NCBI RefSeq assembly: GCF_964355755.1 | Contig: NC_092679.1 | Coordinates: 16,110,932-16,174,931 of the forward strand | Origin: Antedon mediterranea | Taxonomy: Eukaryota; Echinodermata; Crinoidea; Comatulida; Antedonidae | Length of the DNA: 64,000 nucleotides | Direction: 5' to 3' | Shown here: one piece after another, positions 1 through 13,796 of the stretch | Numbering within the stretch: position 1 is the first letter of the stretch | How the letters are laid out: each line of letters starts with the position of its first letter | The notes under the pieces: model-generated | Database searches by the model: none | Seen by the model: only the letters and a program-made list of their open reading frames with translations | What the model was told of the DNA's origin: nothing | Made by a program: the position numbers and the translations under genes

Positions 1-576
1 AAATTTTAAGTTTTCTTAACTTCTCCTGAAAATTTGCTCTTTTTTAAATGTTTGAATTATTGTTTTTCAATACTTTATAATAATTTGTAATGTTTTTCTA
101 GATGTTTAATTTTATGTTCAAATTCAAAAAATGCACTGTACTGTAGATGTTTTGCATTTCTTTTAATAATTAAATGTTGCGCATTTTTGTTTTATTTTAT
201 TTTAAATCAATTGACAGACATAGTTAAATTAAACAAAATACAGAAATCAATAAAATAAAATAATTAATAATTAATTAGATTCTAATGTTGCAATGCTTAA
301 TTAAAACATTTTTTTTACACACCAACAAAGTTACCTACCAACTTCCCCTCCTCTTACTGTACAAACCCCCCGCCCCATTTTACAACCTCCCCCCCCCCCA
401 TTTTACAAACCCCTTCCCATCCCCACTTTGTACCCTTGCATTGCATTTGATAGCTTCTGACTTGACAGGCATTTTCAACAATAATTTGTTTAAAAAATCA
501 GTACAGTAGGTAGTGACGAGTTGTGAGATTATTTTTAAATAGAAAAGAAACACTAATATTTGTTCCATTAATAGCT

Positions 577-740
577 TTAAGCTCTGTTTACATTATCAAA
601 CTTTATGTGACCAAAAAATGTGATGCTGATGTCATATCACTATCGTATTTGAACATATCACTACCATATTTGGGCAAATAAACTTTTTTTGTCAAACTAT
701 TTTGATACAGGCTACATACTGTAGTGTAGACAGAGCTTAA
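577..740. mobile_element. Palindromic MITE, copy A
   Basis: Begins TTAAGCTCTG and ends CAGAGCTTAA. The interior carries the family words CTATCAAACTTTATGTGAC, AAAAATGTGAT and CATATTTGGGCA. It is one of at least nine copies in the window (others near 737, 10215, 20826, 21506, 28496, 30114, 55796 and 60183). There is no coding capacity. TA at the ends of most copies suggests a Tc1/mariner-type target, which is an inference. Confidence 0.7.
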
Positions 741-885
741 ATCTGTCTGCACTATCAAACTTTATGTGACAAAAAAATGTGATGTGCCCAAATATGGTAG
801 TGATATGTTCAAATATGACATCAGCATGCCCATATGGGCACATCACATTTTTTGTCACATAACATTTTATAGTGTAGACAGAGAC
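737..885. mobile_element. Palindromic MITE, copy B
   Basis: Lies directly behind copy A and shares its TTAA at 737-740. The two halves are near-perfect inverted repeats: ATGTGATGTGCCCAAATAT near 777 is mirrored by GGGCACATCACATTTTTTG near 837. It ends TAGTGTAGACAGAGA. Confidence 0.75.
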
Positions 886-3800
886 ATTGTTGAAATTTGT
901 TTCACATTTGAAGTACATAAATTGTGGATATTGGCCAAAAAATTTTTAATCTGAGCGTTATTAAACATTTGTTAGTTCTTACTTAAGATTTTGATAGAGT
1001 GTATTAAGTTTTTTATAAGCAAATGGAGAAAAAGATCGGAAATTGATTGATTTTACGGAAGAGAAATCAACTGACTCAACAATTTAAGCTTTTTGTTCTG
1101 AATCATTAAAAAAAAATGTCTTTTTTTTATATAACTATTTAATTTTCAAACAACAATATCGATAATTATATGTAAATCTTTAAAAATGTCATAGTTAATT
1201 TGTAAAAACAATGCAACAACTTTCATTTTCCGTTTCATTTGAGCTTGTTTTGTTTCATTGATAAAGTAATGCTTCCTAATTTAGCAGATATACCAAATTT
1301 AGTTTAGATATGCCCAAATATGGTGGTATTGCAACCATATTAGTTTACAGCATGTTGCCAACTACTGACGCATCCAAGGACTTTCATCTTTGCCTCAGCT
1401 TCCTTTTATGGTATTGTCCAATTATGGTATGGGTTAAAGGTCATATTGCTTGTTGCTAGTACACTGTAAAGCTCCTAGATTATGGAATGTTAATTAATTT
1501 AATGAACAATTAGGTTGTCTAAAAATAATTTCTTGTTGGATGAGAATTAAGGATTTAAAAGCTTTGCTCGTCTATTAAATCTTAATAAACAAATTAATAG
1601 AAATAATACCAAACCCACACTTTTAAAAATACCCAATAATATATAGAATAAACAAAACACGAAGAAAAAAAGTTTTTATTTTTATTTTATTATTATTATT
1701 ATTATTGTTTTATTTATATAGCGCTTTTCCAAATTAGTATAAAATGATCAAAGCGCTTTACATCAGCACACCCAACAATGAGTTACTTCTTTAGGAAATA
1801 GATGTGTTTTGAGGGCTTTTTTAAATTAAATGTTTACTCATTAGTGAAATGAGATTTCTAATATAGCAGATAAAAGGAAAAAAGTTTGGATACTTTATGT
1901 TGATCTACAGTACATTTTGTGGTTTTTGCAAATTCAGCAAATTTCTTTTTGTACAGTATTACTACCTACTGTATTGCTGTATATTGTACAGTATACAGTG
2001 TTTTTCTTCTGCTAGTAAAGTTAATTAAAAATAGACTGGAACTACAGTACTTTATGCATCTTCGTTACCGCCTACTGTACCTCACTTTCTGATTGTGTAA
2101 AGTGATGTCATATACCAGTTGCTAAAAATATACATTCGTAATGTTCTATATTAAGCGCGTTCCGTGTTTGGAAGTGCTTTCATCAACTATGGGCTGTGCA
2201 GTCGGTTGTTTGACGTCACTAATGTGACATCATTATGTCAAGGCATATTTGGAATGGCTAGGATGTTCTGTGGTAGGCTAGAGAGTCTGTCTTTCACGAC
2301 AAAAATGTTTTAAGTTGTCTGTCATCGTCCCAATCACATGTTCAGTTCCGGCCAATGGTATGAATTGGTTTTGCTGATAGGTTTTCAACATCGTCTTTAT
2401 TCAATTTTTTTTTTTTTGCGAGCTACAGTATAGAGCTTCAATGAGTCTTCAGACGCCTCAAACATTTTTGTCGAACAAATAAGTGAAATGATAAATACAA
2501 ATTTATTAATATTATAACTCATTTTGAAACATAATTTTTGATTATTTAAAGTTATTTAATATAAACAAAATTAAATTTTAAAATAGTTTGATATTTTTTA
2601 GATTCAAATTTTGTCAATTACAACTTAATTCACTATGGTTTAATGTTCTGCAATATTTTTCATTACCAACTAATACCAATAAGTAAGAATTGAAATCATG
2701 ATCATAATTATAAGCAAATATATTGAAATAGTTACAGTAGTTTAAAAATCGAAATTATTAAGTAGAATTTGCATACATATTTGTAGAGTGTCCTACTTTT
2801 TCAGTAATTAATTGAATAAGTTATTTAAAAACTGGAAATCATGTAACAAACATGCACGATAATGTTTTAAATTAAAATTACTTTTCTAAAGTGTGAACTA
2901 TTTTCAGTCCATTGTTTCCATAATTATTAAACGGTTTTGACATGCAATGACACATGGATGCTGATTGGACGCATCATATTACCAATCATCTCATATAAGT
3001 GCACAAGCCCCAAATTTGGATTTCCATATTTGGTGATGGTATGTCTAAAATAGTCTTGTTGCTTTGTGATTAATAGATGGCTTGATGCCTGGCACGTGTG
3101 CTGCAGTATCTTGGTGGATTATTGGCAAGCTCTATAAACAAACTCCAGATTTGTTTGCCTCCTGCTGACTGAAACTTTTTCAGACTACTTTCTGTGAACT
3201 TAACTGAAAAGTTCAATATAATTGTTCTTCTTTTATATTGAGGTTTAAAACAATCTGGAAAATTGTTCTATTCTTGTTGATAACACATCAGGCTATTTTA
3301 ATGCCATGTGTGAGGTTGTTTAATGTTTTAAATATTAAATACTGTAGGTAAAAATTTACTTCATTATGACTAGACTGTTTTAATATTAAACAGTTTGTCT
3401 TTTTAATTCAGTGTTTTTTCTATATTTGATAACAGTACTGTATGTCTTGTTTATATCATTTTGGTTAACCAGTGTATTTGTTCCTTTCTGATGAAGGTAC
3501 ATGAAATGAAATGTTTTTTTTGTTGCAATGTTCAATCCTTTTAAGCTGAACCGTTTTTAAAAACAAACAAAAATGAATTTATATACTGTACATTCCCCAA
3601 ATATATATAACCACAAAAAACCCCAAAGTTATTTTTGTCAATAAACAATAGGAAAGTTCTTTAAACAATTCATAAAAGTAATATCATTTACTATAGTTTT
3701 CATATTATCAAGAGTTGAATTTGAAATGTGTGTACTGTACAACTTATATTATGAATATTTTGGGACCAAAACTGATTGAAACCTAAATACAGTCGACTTT

Positions 3801-4912
3801 GCCAATACCGGAATCTCTAAAAACCAAAAAATCGCTTAAAACTAGACTTTCCTTGAGAACCTTAAAGACCTACACATTTTTACCACTAAAACACATTCTG
3901 AATATTGTACCAGGCTTTCCAGAAATCAAGACATATTTGGTATTAGGAGAGAATGACTTACTGTACATTAGCTAATATTAATAATACTGGTTGTTTCTAA
4001 ATTCTATCTATGTTGGTTTCTGTACTTGTGAAAGTATAGTGCATAAACTATACAAAATGAGGTTAAGGAGGAAGGAAGTTGTGAAAGGTAAATGAATGAG
4101 TGGAATTTCATTCACTTCTATCACATGTTTATTGCACATTAATGATTATTGTTTCAATGCATAGTGCTTTGTTTTAAAGGTTATCCACCCTGTAATTATT
4201 TTACACATAGCCAACAGCTAGAATGACTGTTTACAGTAGTTAATACCTGTCATGATAGTGCCTATGATTAAATGCGTACAGTGCATTCGGGTCTTCTGTA
4301 GCCACAGTGCAGCACCTGCTGTAGCTACTAAGATCCCACTGTCTTTTTGAATAGTGTATGAATTTCTTTACTATGTGCATGTTGTATCTATAGGATCAAC
4401 AGTTATTTTACTGTACATACATTATGAAGGATGAGGCACTAAAAGCGAAGTAGTGTTAAAATCTGAATAGAATAAATAAATAAATAGAATGACATATTAA
4501 TCTCCCAATATCACTGGGACACCGGTGTAATACCAGATGTGTGGGCCTAAATGAAAAAATAAAATTTAAACTTAACTACAATCTGAAAATAAACCTGAAT
4601 TTGTCAAGCCTGTAGCCAGGATTTTTACAGGGTGTTCATTTGTTCTTCAAAGGGGGAAAGTGCACTACAAACGCAAGTAACTGAAATATAAATGTAGGCC
4701 TAGTCTAGTTGATGAAAGTAATTTTTCTGCTGGCTAGGTGTAAAATTGGACAAAAAGGTGTGTGAATTACCGTAGGCCTATTTACTAACTTTTGCTATGA
4801 TCTCTATCTCTATGAACCGTCCACCCAGCCACCCCCTCCCCAGTTTTTGTAATTTATTAATAACTTTGTATAATACTGTAGTTCATTGTTCTTTTCAATA
4901 TTATTTTTGTAG

Positions 4913-7900
4913 GTTGATGCTAAACAACCAATGTTTACGGTAGCGAACATCGCAGGTGCTGGAGCTGACGCCTCGTCTTCCCTCAGTCAAGGTATATTTC
5001 AATAACACTTTTATATTTAATACTAGTGTTAGTAATTTTATTCAATGAAGTAGTTAAATTAAGTCTGAAGGAAAGTAATTTTGATAAAACTACTCATGAG
5101 CAGTTGTTCACATGTCATAATTGCTTATGAGTATTAACTTACAACATGATCATGTTTATTGTATGGTACAGCTGAATCCCTAGTACAGTTAGTTTGATAT
5201 CTTTGTACCCATTCCTTCTTCATATAAACACCACATAGCTTCACTCCATTTCCCTCACATCATTCCTCCTCCTCCTCCTACTCATTATTACCCCACCCAC
5301 CTCACCACTATACTATACTAACCCTATACAGTACTGTATATATTGAAATTGTGTTCAATTTTATTTACTGTACAGGTATTGCAGGAACTGGACATACATA
5401 CCCAATGACACACTATAAACCAGCCGGTCAAGCAAGTCAATCTGGAGCAATGCCAATCCAACTCCCACCTCAAGCATTTACTACCATTCTTCAGCCAGGT
5501 ATTTTTTTTCTTTCTTATATTTTATTTATCTTCAACCAGACACATCTAAAATGTTTGGTATTCTGAAAGCATTTTGCAACCTTTTAGACTGTAAGAAATA
5601 TCCGGTTTTGGAAAATTCTCTGTATTCAGAGTGTAGTTTTCGAAGTAGCTCTGGAAGTTTAATACTGTACATAAATTAAATAAAAATAAAGTCCAAAATG
5701 TTGGCGTAACAGGTACAGTAGGTCAGATGCCAATTGGTCAAATTAAAATGTATAATATAAATACTATCATTATTGATATTTTAACTATTTTGTTGACCAG
5801 TTTTGGAATCTCTCTAAATCTATTCTAGATATTATTGATGACATGTGGACAATCAAAACTGTAATGGTTTATTAATTTCATTTTAATATTACATAATAAT
5901 GTGATTTTGAGAAATGTACAGATCTTATCTGACAGCCACAAGTGCCTCATCGTACTCATCATAACATCAATTCATTCCTTATTTGGTAAAGATTATCAAC
6001 ATTGAAGATATAACAAAATATTATGAACAACACTTTGATATGATTTATATAATAATTAATATAATGGATATTTAATTTAGTTCAAACAATATGCCACATA
6101 TAGCCAAACATTGCAGATCTATTGTGCCCCAAAAACATGAAAAATGAAGATTAAAAAAATCAAAGTTTGAATAGGGCATTTTGCAGTTTTAATAAAGTTC
6201 TGTAGAAATTTTTTTTTATTGATTTCACTTATATAAAAAGACAAAATGTGTCAATAAAATGGCGTATTCAACAACAAAAAAATGTTTTAAAAAATTTAAT
6301 TTTCAGGGGACAATATACCTTTACCTAAGCACTATTGGATTGAATTAGCACTGTTCATTAGTACTGTTTATAGGGTTGGGAATGCGATTGACCAAGCGCA
6401 GCCATGCTGTACACTATGCCTATAGTGAACTTGTATGAAAGCATATTTATTTATTTATTTGTTCTTTCTTTAAACTGAAATACACTTTCAATACAAATGT
6501 ACTGATTTCCAAAGTGGTTCAGTAAACATATTTACAACAAAAATAAAATATAAAAGAAAAACAAAAAGAAAGAAAACAGATATAAAACTATTTACAATTG
6601 TGAAGGCAAAAAGGTTAATACATGATTTCTATAGTGAAGATTTAAAAGTTGCCAAAGACATATTATGGAGTTCTGATTTTATGTTATTTGGTAGAGAATT
6701 CCATAATTTAGACATAGACAAACAAGCGAGGGTGATATATGTGTTGGGAAAATGCATTTTCTCCATTAGTTAACAAACAACTTTTGATAAATTGATACAT
6801 GGGAGGGTGACTTGATATATGTACTGTAGTACCTCCTGTGATATTATGAGACTACAAATGAGCCAAAAAATTCACTGTTTTGTGTATCAAAATAAAAAAT
6901 AAATTTTAATTAATGTAGAGTTTGATATAATTATACATTTTTTTTATAATGATAGTTTTCTTTCTTTACCTTTTGTCTCAGCAGGTACAATCCAGTTGAC
7001 TGCTCTTCAGCAACAGGGTCAGCAGCAAGCCATTTATAGGTAGGTGTGCTTGCAAAAATGAGGAGTTCTCACTTGAACGAGAGTTTGTCATGGGTGAAGC
7101 CTGTATTATTACAGTAGTATTACTACAGTAAAACCAATGTATACAACAAAGTGTCTCCTTTAGGGGTGTTTCCAAAGTAGGGTTGGGTGTAGTGTTAAAA
7201 TGCATTGCAAATTGTTTCATGGGAAAGTATCCCTTTAATAGAGGTGTACTCTGAAGAGTGTCTACTATATTTCTCAGTATAACATTACATTATTAATTTT
7301 CATTTGCTTGTAGATTACCACAAACGTCAACAGCAACATCAAGTAGTGGACAATATGTGACAGCTATATCAGTTCCACAGGTCACAACTGCAGGTCAGCA
7401 AAGTAGCCAATCCGGTGCAGTTGCTGTACAAATGCCACAAAATGGTAATTGTAAGTTTTTGGTCTATTCTTGTAACTCAAAGAAAAAAAAGTGATTACAA
7501 TCATATGGATGGTAGAATGTTCCATTATGTATAGGGATGTCACTTCCATTACAAAAGTTTTATTTTCGTAACTTTCTACAATAAATAACGCAATAGACAG
7601 ATTGCTGATTTTTTTTTTTTTTAAGTAAAAATCATCTACTAATATTTTCTATTATCATCAGTGGTTACCACGATATGCCTAATGTCAAAGGTCAATCATA
7701 TATTTTTGTCCGTCAAGTATCAATAATTTTTAATGCTATTTTTTCCCCCAAATAGCGACAAGCAGTTCAATTTCGTCAACAGTTTCAGGACCAGTTATGT
7801 ATCAAACGTCGCAGGGTTTAGTGTATGCCACTCCAGGCCAAGTTAATGCCTTACCAGAAGGTATACTGCTAAATCATGCATTGCCAGTCACAAATCAACA

Positions 7901-9207
7901 AGGTAACATTAACTTTCTGTTTAATTATCTTGTTTAATTCTTTGATTGTGATTGTTAAATAAAGGCAACAGAATGCTGAGCTCCGGATATCAAGGGATTT
8001 ATCTGTGGCTGCAACACATCCCTTAACTGGAATCGTGCACCGCAGAGAATATGTACATAGTACAGTATTGTTGGTATTTGTCGCTGCCAGACATAAGATC
8101 GAAGGACTGTTATGAGTTCCTATTTTGGCAAGGCAACTTCAGTGTTCTGTTGTTAGATTGCCTTGGTTAAATTTACCAAATTACCTGAGCGAATAAAAAA
8201 CAGGTGTTGTTGCTGTAGTGATGTAGTTCTTGGCCAACTCACTCTGTGGTTCTTATAATGTTTAATTAATTTGATTAATTATTGTACATGTCTTTTATTC
8301 TACAGGTGTACAGTTAGCAGCTATGGCACCTCCCACAAATCACAATAGTGGTCAGCAAATACAACTGGTACCTGTAACCACGCAGGTATGTAAACAGTAG
8401 TTTTAGTAGATAGAATATTTCTCCCATTTACCACTAACTTTGGCAGATAGAATAAATCTTCCCCTTGACCATTCGTTCTGGTGGATAGAATAAGTCTTCC
8501 TCTTGACCACTAGCTTTAGTAGATAGAATAAGTCTTCCCTTTACCATTAGCCTTGGTAGATAGAATATCTTCCCCTTGACCATTGGCTTTGGTAGATAGA
8601 ATAAGTCTTCCCATTTGACCACTAGCTTTAGTAGATAGAGTAAGTCTTCCCTTTACCACTAACTTTGGCAGATAGAATAAATCTTCCCCTTGACCATTCG
8701 CTCTGGTGGTCAAAGCCTTTCCCAATAAGCACTTACAATAACAACTAAACATTTGGCGACAAAAGTTGACACAAAGGGACTCTTATGGAGGACGAAAGCT
8801 GTTGTTTCTGGAGTTATGTGTCGTCCAAACCTGTTGCGCATTTCAGCCCAGTTAGGCTGCAACACACAGGTTATTTCTTTACATTTGCAGTTTATAATAA
8901 TATCCTGGATATATAAAGCGCATAATGTTGTAAAACCTCCAAGCGCTGTACATACATATATGTATTATTACTCTGATGAAACACGTATGGAAACATACTC
9001 CCTGACTTGATTCTAACTGTCCAATTGTCTTCCCAAACTGTTTATTGCATTTCGCCTGGAAATTTTGTCAAACATTTAAAATATCAAGCTAAACAGAATA
9101 ATTCATATTGTTTTTTCCCTTGTTTTTAGACCCAGGCAAGTAATTCTTCCACAAACACGAATGGTCATTCTTCAGTCGACAAGAAATCCGGTAAAAGTCC
9201 GAAATAG
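4913..9207 (+). CDS. SRF: Serum response factor-like transcription factor, C-terminal activation region (3' part of gene)
   Basis: Seven exons can be joined in one open frame: 4913-4991, 5376-5498, 6985-7039, 7314-7450, 7756-7902, 8306-8385 and 9130-9207, ending in TAG. All have GT/AG borders and the phases agree; together they give 232 residues. The protein is rich in Gln, Ser, Thr and Ala with no folded domain, as expected of a transactivation region. The segment PVMYQTSQGLVYATPG, followed by an LPEGILLNHAL block, resembles the MY...VMYA / LGDGSLTVLN block in the C-terminus of animal SRF, a MADS-box factor that binds CArG boxes. The C-terminus is short and basic (DKKSGKSPK). The MADS domain is not in the window, so the family call rests on this block alone. 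Another Gln-rich activator (NF-Y or CREB type) is the main alternative. Confidence 0.55.
7113..7262. repeat. Interspersed 'GGGGACACTTTGTT' family repeat
   Basis: Contains CAGTAAAACCAATGTATAC, a segment matching the CAAAGTGTCTCCTTTAGGGG theme, and TAGTGTTAAAATGC. The same word set recurs near 10100, 28650, 47225, 49895, 51250, 58235 and 62350. Copies are old and diverged, so the borders are approximate. Confidence 0.5.
8405..8709. repeat. Minisatellite, about 38-bp unit, 8 copies
   Basis: Eight head-to-tail diverged copies of a 36-39 bp unit with the core GATAGAATAAGTCTTCCC followed by TTGACCACTAGCTTT. The array starts about 20 bases after the 5' splice site at 8386 of the SRF-like gene's intron 6. 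Open frames across it on the minus strand (repeated Val-Lys-Gly / Leu-Ser-Thr-Lys-Ala) are by-products of the repeat. Confidence 0.9.
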
Positions 9208-9879
9208 CCAGCCAACATTGTTTTTCATAATTATGCTGAAATACATATTTCTATTTATTTCCATTTGTGAAGATTGAAATGAATTTTAATAATTACATAA
9301 AGGCTTATGTAACTTACATTTATTTTAAAATCATTTCACAATTTAATATTATTGATGATTTTTTTTTTAAACTAACCTTTTGAGAATTTACAAAATTATA
9401 ATTAACTTTTATCTAAAATATAATATTTACAATAGGTGCTTTATGGAAGTATAGTAATTATGAAAATGTCATACTTATTTTACAGCATGTATAACAGTGC
9501 CTTACATTTTTTACCAAACATACTGCTAACATTATTTGTGCCTACTGTACAATGAAAGGGTTCTAAGATTGTTATAGAATTTGATTTAATGCGAAACTTA
9601 TATTGTTTTCACTAATCCATGTAAATGTATTTCTGGTCTTTCCAAAAAAATCCTGTAGTGATAGCCATATATAAAATTAAACACATTTTACTAAATATAT
9701 TGTTTTACTAAAATATAAATAAATATTGTATGAAAAATATGAAGTCAAACAGTGAGATGTGAAAAATATAAAGAACTACTGTATATATTAAACCCTTCTT
9801 CGGGACATCCATTGGGACACCCATATTTAGAGGACACCCCTGCTGTATTTTTTTACATTATGTCTTAGATTTTTATTAT

Positions 9880-10065
9880 TTAATTTTTTCTCGTCATTTA
9901 TTTTATATTTATATTATATTTTATTTTGTGTTAAAGGAAAGTCTTTAAACAGTGATTGGGTTCGCTTGTGACAATCCTGGCTTTTTGTTTCATCATATAT
10001 TTTTATGTATTCTGTTGTAATTGTAATGAGCCGATATTGAATAAATCAAATCAAATCAAATCAAG
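9880..10065 (+). mobile_element. Non-LTR retrotransposon 3' end fragment with AAATC tail
   Basis: The sequence ends TGAATAAATCAAATCAAATC, a short pentamer-repeat tail typical of CR1/jockey-like LINE 3' ends. The same AATCA pentamer tail ends the larger LINE at 52.1 kb. No reverse-transcriptase coding remains. The 5' border is a guess. Confidence 0.45.
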
Positions 10066-10214
10066 GGTCTCTTCCCAGTGAAAGGAATAAGTGGCAATGT
10101 ATGTTTGACACTAAGCCTAACCCCATTTAGGGGATACTTTGTTTGTTCCCGAATGGGTCTCCTTAATAGAGGTTGTCTGCTATTACACTCTAATTTTTAT
10201 GTAATGAGTATTAC

Positions 10215-10305
10215 TTAAGCTCTGTCTACACTATCATCATGTCCATATATGGGCCCATCGCATTTGTTTGTCATATAAAGTTTTATAGTGTAGACAGAGC
10301 TTTAA
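10215..10305. mobile_element. Palindromic MITE, copy C (internally deleted)
   Basis: Begins TTAAGCTCTGTCTACACTAT and ends TATAGTGTAGACAGAGCTTT plus AA. It is only 91 bp, with the central part mostly missing, so the termini are clear. Confidence 0.8.
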
Positions 10306-12301
10306 ATTGTAAACTTCCATTTGGTGTTGCTGAAAGTTTATCTATGAAAATATATATAGAAGAAAATATTGATTCATTAACAGTATTTATAATGCTTTAT
10401 TTTATGTTTAGCAGTACTAAATGTTGTTGGAAGAAAACTCCATGTTGGAATTAATATTTTATGTAAATGATATAGATCATAGTAAGCAAACATTAAATTG
10501 TGTTGAGGAAAATTTTGATTAATGAACCAATCAGAAATGCAAAGAAAAATGTCATTATCTGGGCTAGTATTGGAAGCATTTTTTTTTTTTTTATTGTAAT
10601 GACCGGTTAAATTATACAAAGAATACAATAAAAATGTGTATTATAATATATAGATATGAATGTGTTTAAAAGGGCATTTATAACAAATATGTAAATAGTG
10701 TAAATGTTTTAACATTGTAACAGTGTATTTTTATATCCTTATTGAACTTGTATATGATGCATACACAATTATTATACACCAGTTTAATAATATTTAGTTT
10801 ATTATGTATATATTATTTAAATTCCATTAGAGGGGGGGGGGGGGAGGACATATGTCAGTTATGTCTTACATTTACAATGTGCCTCCTTCATCCTACCATA
10901 ATGTAGTCAAATTTCAACTTCACATAAAATATTGTGCGTAATTTTCACTGGATCTCAATAGAGAGTAAATAAGCGATGATAAAAAAAACAGTAAATTAAA
11001 TGGGCAGAGTCTTGAAAGGTAGACAAAAATGGCAGAGTTGACAAGCACAAAAAAAGTATATTAAAAGCACAACCAGGTGATTAGGGCAAAGATATATAAA
11101 ATAGAGATAGGGTAGATAAATAATTTGGAAAATTTAACATTTTAAACATAATATATTAAATAAGCACAAATGCTGTAATAATGAAAAAATAAGATTTGAA
11201 CCAAGGATTTCTAATTGATATGCAGATGCTCTACCGTTCAACCACATTTAATTACAAGTGGTCTAATGCTATAGTGACTTCACGTCAAGTAGATTTTTGT
11301 GTCTTTTGACTTTTCACTTGTTTTCCCATAATTTGTGTGATCTGGTTTATATAGCTAACAAAACAGTTTGTTTATATTAATTATTATCTGATAATTGATT
11401 ATACCATGTAGATTTCACTTTTCTATTATTTACTACTGCAACTAAATATCTTATTAATTTTTTAAAAAATTCATCGTTTCTTTAATGTTATTTGTTTCTT
11501 TTTTTAAATAATATTTTTTCCCTGTATAGTGCCCTCTATAGGGCATGTAAATTGTGTATTATATACTCAATAAAAGTGTTACCTTATAAGGCAAAAAAAA
11601 GTTTAAGAATTATTATTCAATATTTTTGTTGTTGAAAGATCTATTAAATAAAGTGTGTGGTAAATTATATTATACTAGGTGATGGAAAGATGCTCCTAAT
11701 TCAACTCATGAACATTGCAATTGTTTGATCATTCACTGACTCATTTGCATAAATATGCAGGTGTAGAATTTCTTGGTTAACATTCAACTGTGTTAGGTGC
11801 TAGTCAGTACAGTTTGGTTACTGAAGAAGTAACAACCTATTGAAGCCTACAGTGTATAGTGTCCACTGTCTTGATACAACACCTGTTCAATTGTTCAATG
11901 TAGGCTCACTGCAGGAGACATGTACTGTATTTTGAAGTCATTACCAACAATGTTTGTTGGTGCCATTATTTCTGGCTAGGCTAGAACATTTATTATTATG
12001 TTAGCCTGAAGTTCTGTCTACTGCAGAGGGTGCAACTCACCTATTCAATGAAGTGTGTGGTATTCATATACCAACTAGGAGATATGTTGAAAATGAAGTA
12101 AGGCCTAGACACTGAGGCCATAACAATAGCAACATTTGATGCAGTGTGTAGTAAAGGATACTATGGAATAATAGGTATGTTGAAGTTGAACAATGAATTA
12201 TAATACTACTAGAAGATGGCAGAGCACAGAATGGTAAGTTTTAATATATTTTTATACTTTAAAAAAAAAGAAGATATTTATGTAACTTTTACTTTATTAT
12301 A

Positions 12302-12600
12302 TAAACATCACTGGCACAGAATAAATTCTAAACCGCCCAGTGATATACTGAAATTTAATTAATTTGAAACGATAAAGATGAAGAAATCTGTGAGAATGAG
12401 AAAAGGTCACCTCGAACCCGGACCTTCTGCTTGAAATGCAGATGTTCTAACCATTAGACCACTAGGGCTTTCATGGTATAGTTGAAACCCGATTGGATAG
12501 CAACTCTTTAACACTCATCTTTCAGTATTTTTATTAACAAAGCGGGATCTCCAGAGAGATACTTTTTTATATATAAACATCACCGGCACAGAATAAATTT
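12302..12600 (-). repeat. tRNA-Glu-derived repeat unit
   Basis: One unit of the element that is tandemly repeated at 42.3-43.1 kb. It shares the leader AACCGCCCAGTGATATACTG, then TTTGAAACGATAAAGATG, a tRNA-like block and GCGGGATCTCC. The tRNA-like part (minus strand, 12404-12470) keeps the TGGTCTAATGGTTAGAAC D-arm/A box, an anticodon loop ATTTCAA (anticodon UUC, Glu) and a TCCGGGTTCGAG T-arm, but its 3' acceptor half no longer pairs. Confidence 0.7.
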
Positions 12601-13796
12601 ATTTTATTTATATAAATGTCTCTAATAAGCGGTTCATATAATGTATTACCCCGGTTATTTTTGGTCAAGTGCGTACGGAAACATACTCTCATAATGTTGC
12701 AGCACAAATTTTAGAAAGATATAATATATTGACTTACCTCTCTAAACGGTAATGCTGCCATTTGCGCGGTTCCTGCTTTTATAGTTTTGAATGACGCCCT
12801 CTGGAAATTCCACATTTGATAGCTTTTTGATCAGTAATTGATCAGTAATTTTTAAAATATGTCATAATTCAGTAAATGTTTGGTTTACAAACTTTTTACA
12901 GTATATAGCCCATGACCATCTCCGTTGCAAGATTGATGTTGAATGCAATTCACACTAATCGGATGTTGTACCGCGGCATGCATAGAGGACAAACTTTTTG
13001 TGTTTGCCTCTTATATATAAAAATTTGGTTGTAGTTATATTGTATATTTTGTAGTTACTGAAACACTTTGCACTGAAAGTGTGTTTTTTTACAGACCTTA
13101 TTTTTCGTTAAGAAACACAACAAAAATTAACTTTTAGAAATTACAAATAGATTTATTATCATTGATGATAATCCTTACAATATAGCATGTGTGTCACATG
13201 AATAAGCATTTAGATTGTATTTATATTTTCTCCACAATCACACAAAACATAGAAACTACCTAAGTACCCCCAACACCTGTAGTAAATGGTATATATATAT
13301 TGTGTATATAAAAATACTCTGTATTGTAAATTTTAACTTGTATAAAATATAATATTTCAACAATAACAACGGTTAAACACACCCAATTGACATGCCTTGC
13401 CTTTTAGGGGTGGGAGTGCGATCACTCACCTAACAGACTCTTAAAATGCCCTTAAACCGCACACTTAAATTTGGTACAGTACACTTTTACACACCGAAAT
13501 ACAAACAGCACACCTATACCAAATATGTGCTTGTGATTGGTCAACTCCCTTGCATTGCGTCCTAGAGGGAACCAAGCTTAAAGTCCCTATTATCTAGTGA
13601 AGGATGACCAGCAATAAATAAATAAAATAAAGAACATGTAAAGGTACTGTAAATATAAATAATATTCCTTACTGACAATTGTTTGAAAATTCATGCACAA
13701 CCAACATGCATAACCAACATGCATATTACATATTTCAATTGAAAAGAAACCTCAACTGCCTACGAATACATGTTAAGGGTATGTCCAGTTCCATGG

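Larger units (their letters stand above)
1..4912. other. Non-coding, probably SRF-like gene intron
   Basis: I see no convincing coding exon in this AT-rich stretch. It precedes an exon (4913) that begins with a good acceptor and is open from its first base, so the upstream exons of that gene, including any MADS box, should lie before the window. It holds two head-to-tail copies of a palindromic MITE (577-885), an ATT microsatellite near 1687-1705, and a short piece (about 1710-1765) of the kind of repeat carrying paired AGCGCTTT words. Confidence refers to the absence of recognisable genes. Confidence 0.6.

Noticed and set aside
8434-8752. Minus-strand open frames with repeated LSTKA / VKG
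   Set aside because: Produced by the 38-bp minisatellite; the plus strand carries the supported gene.
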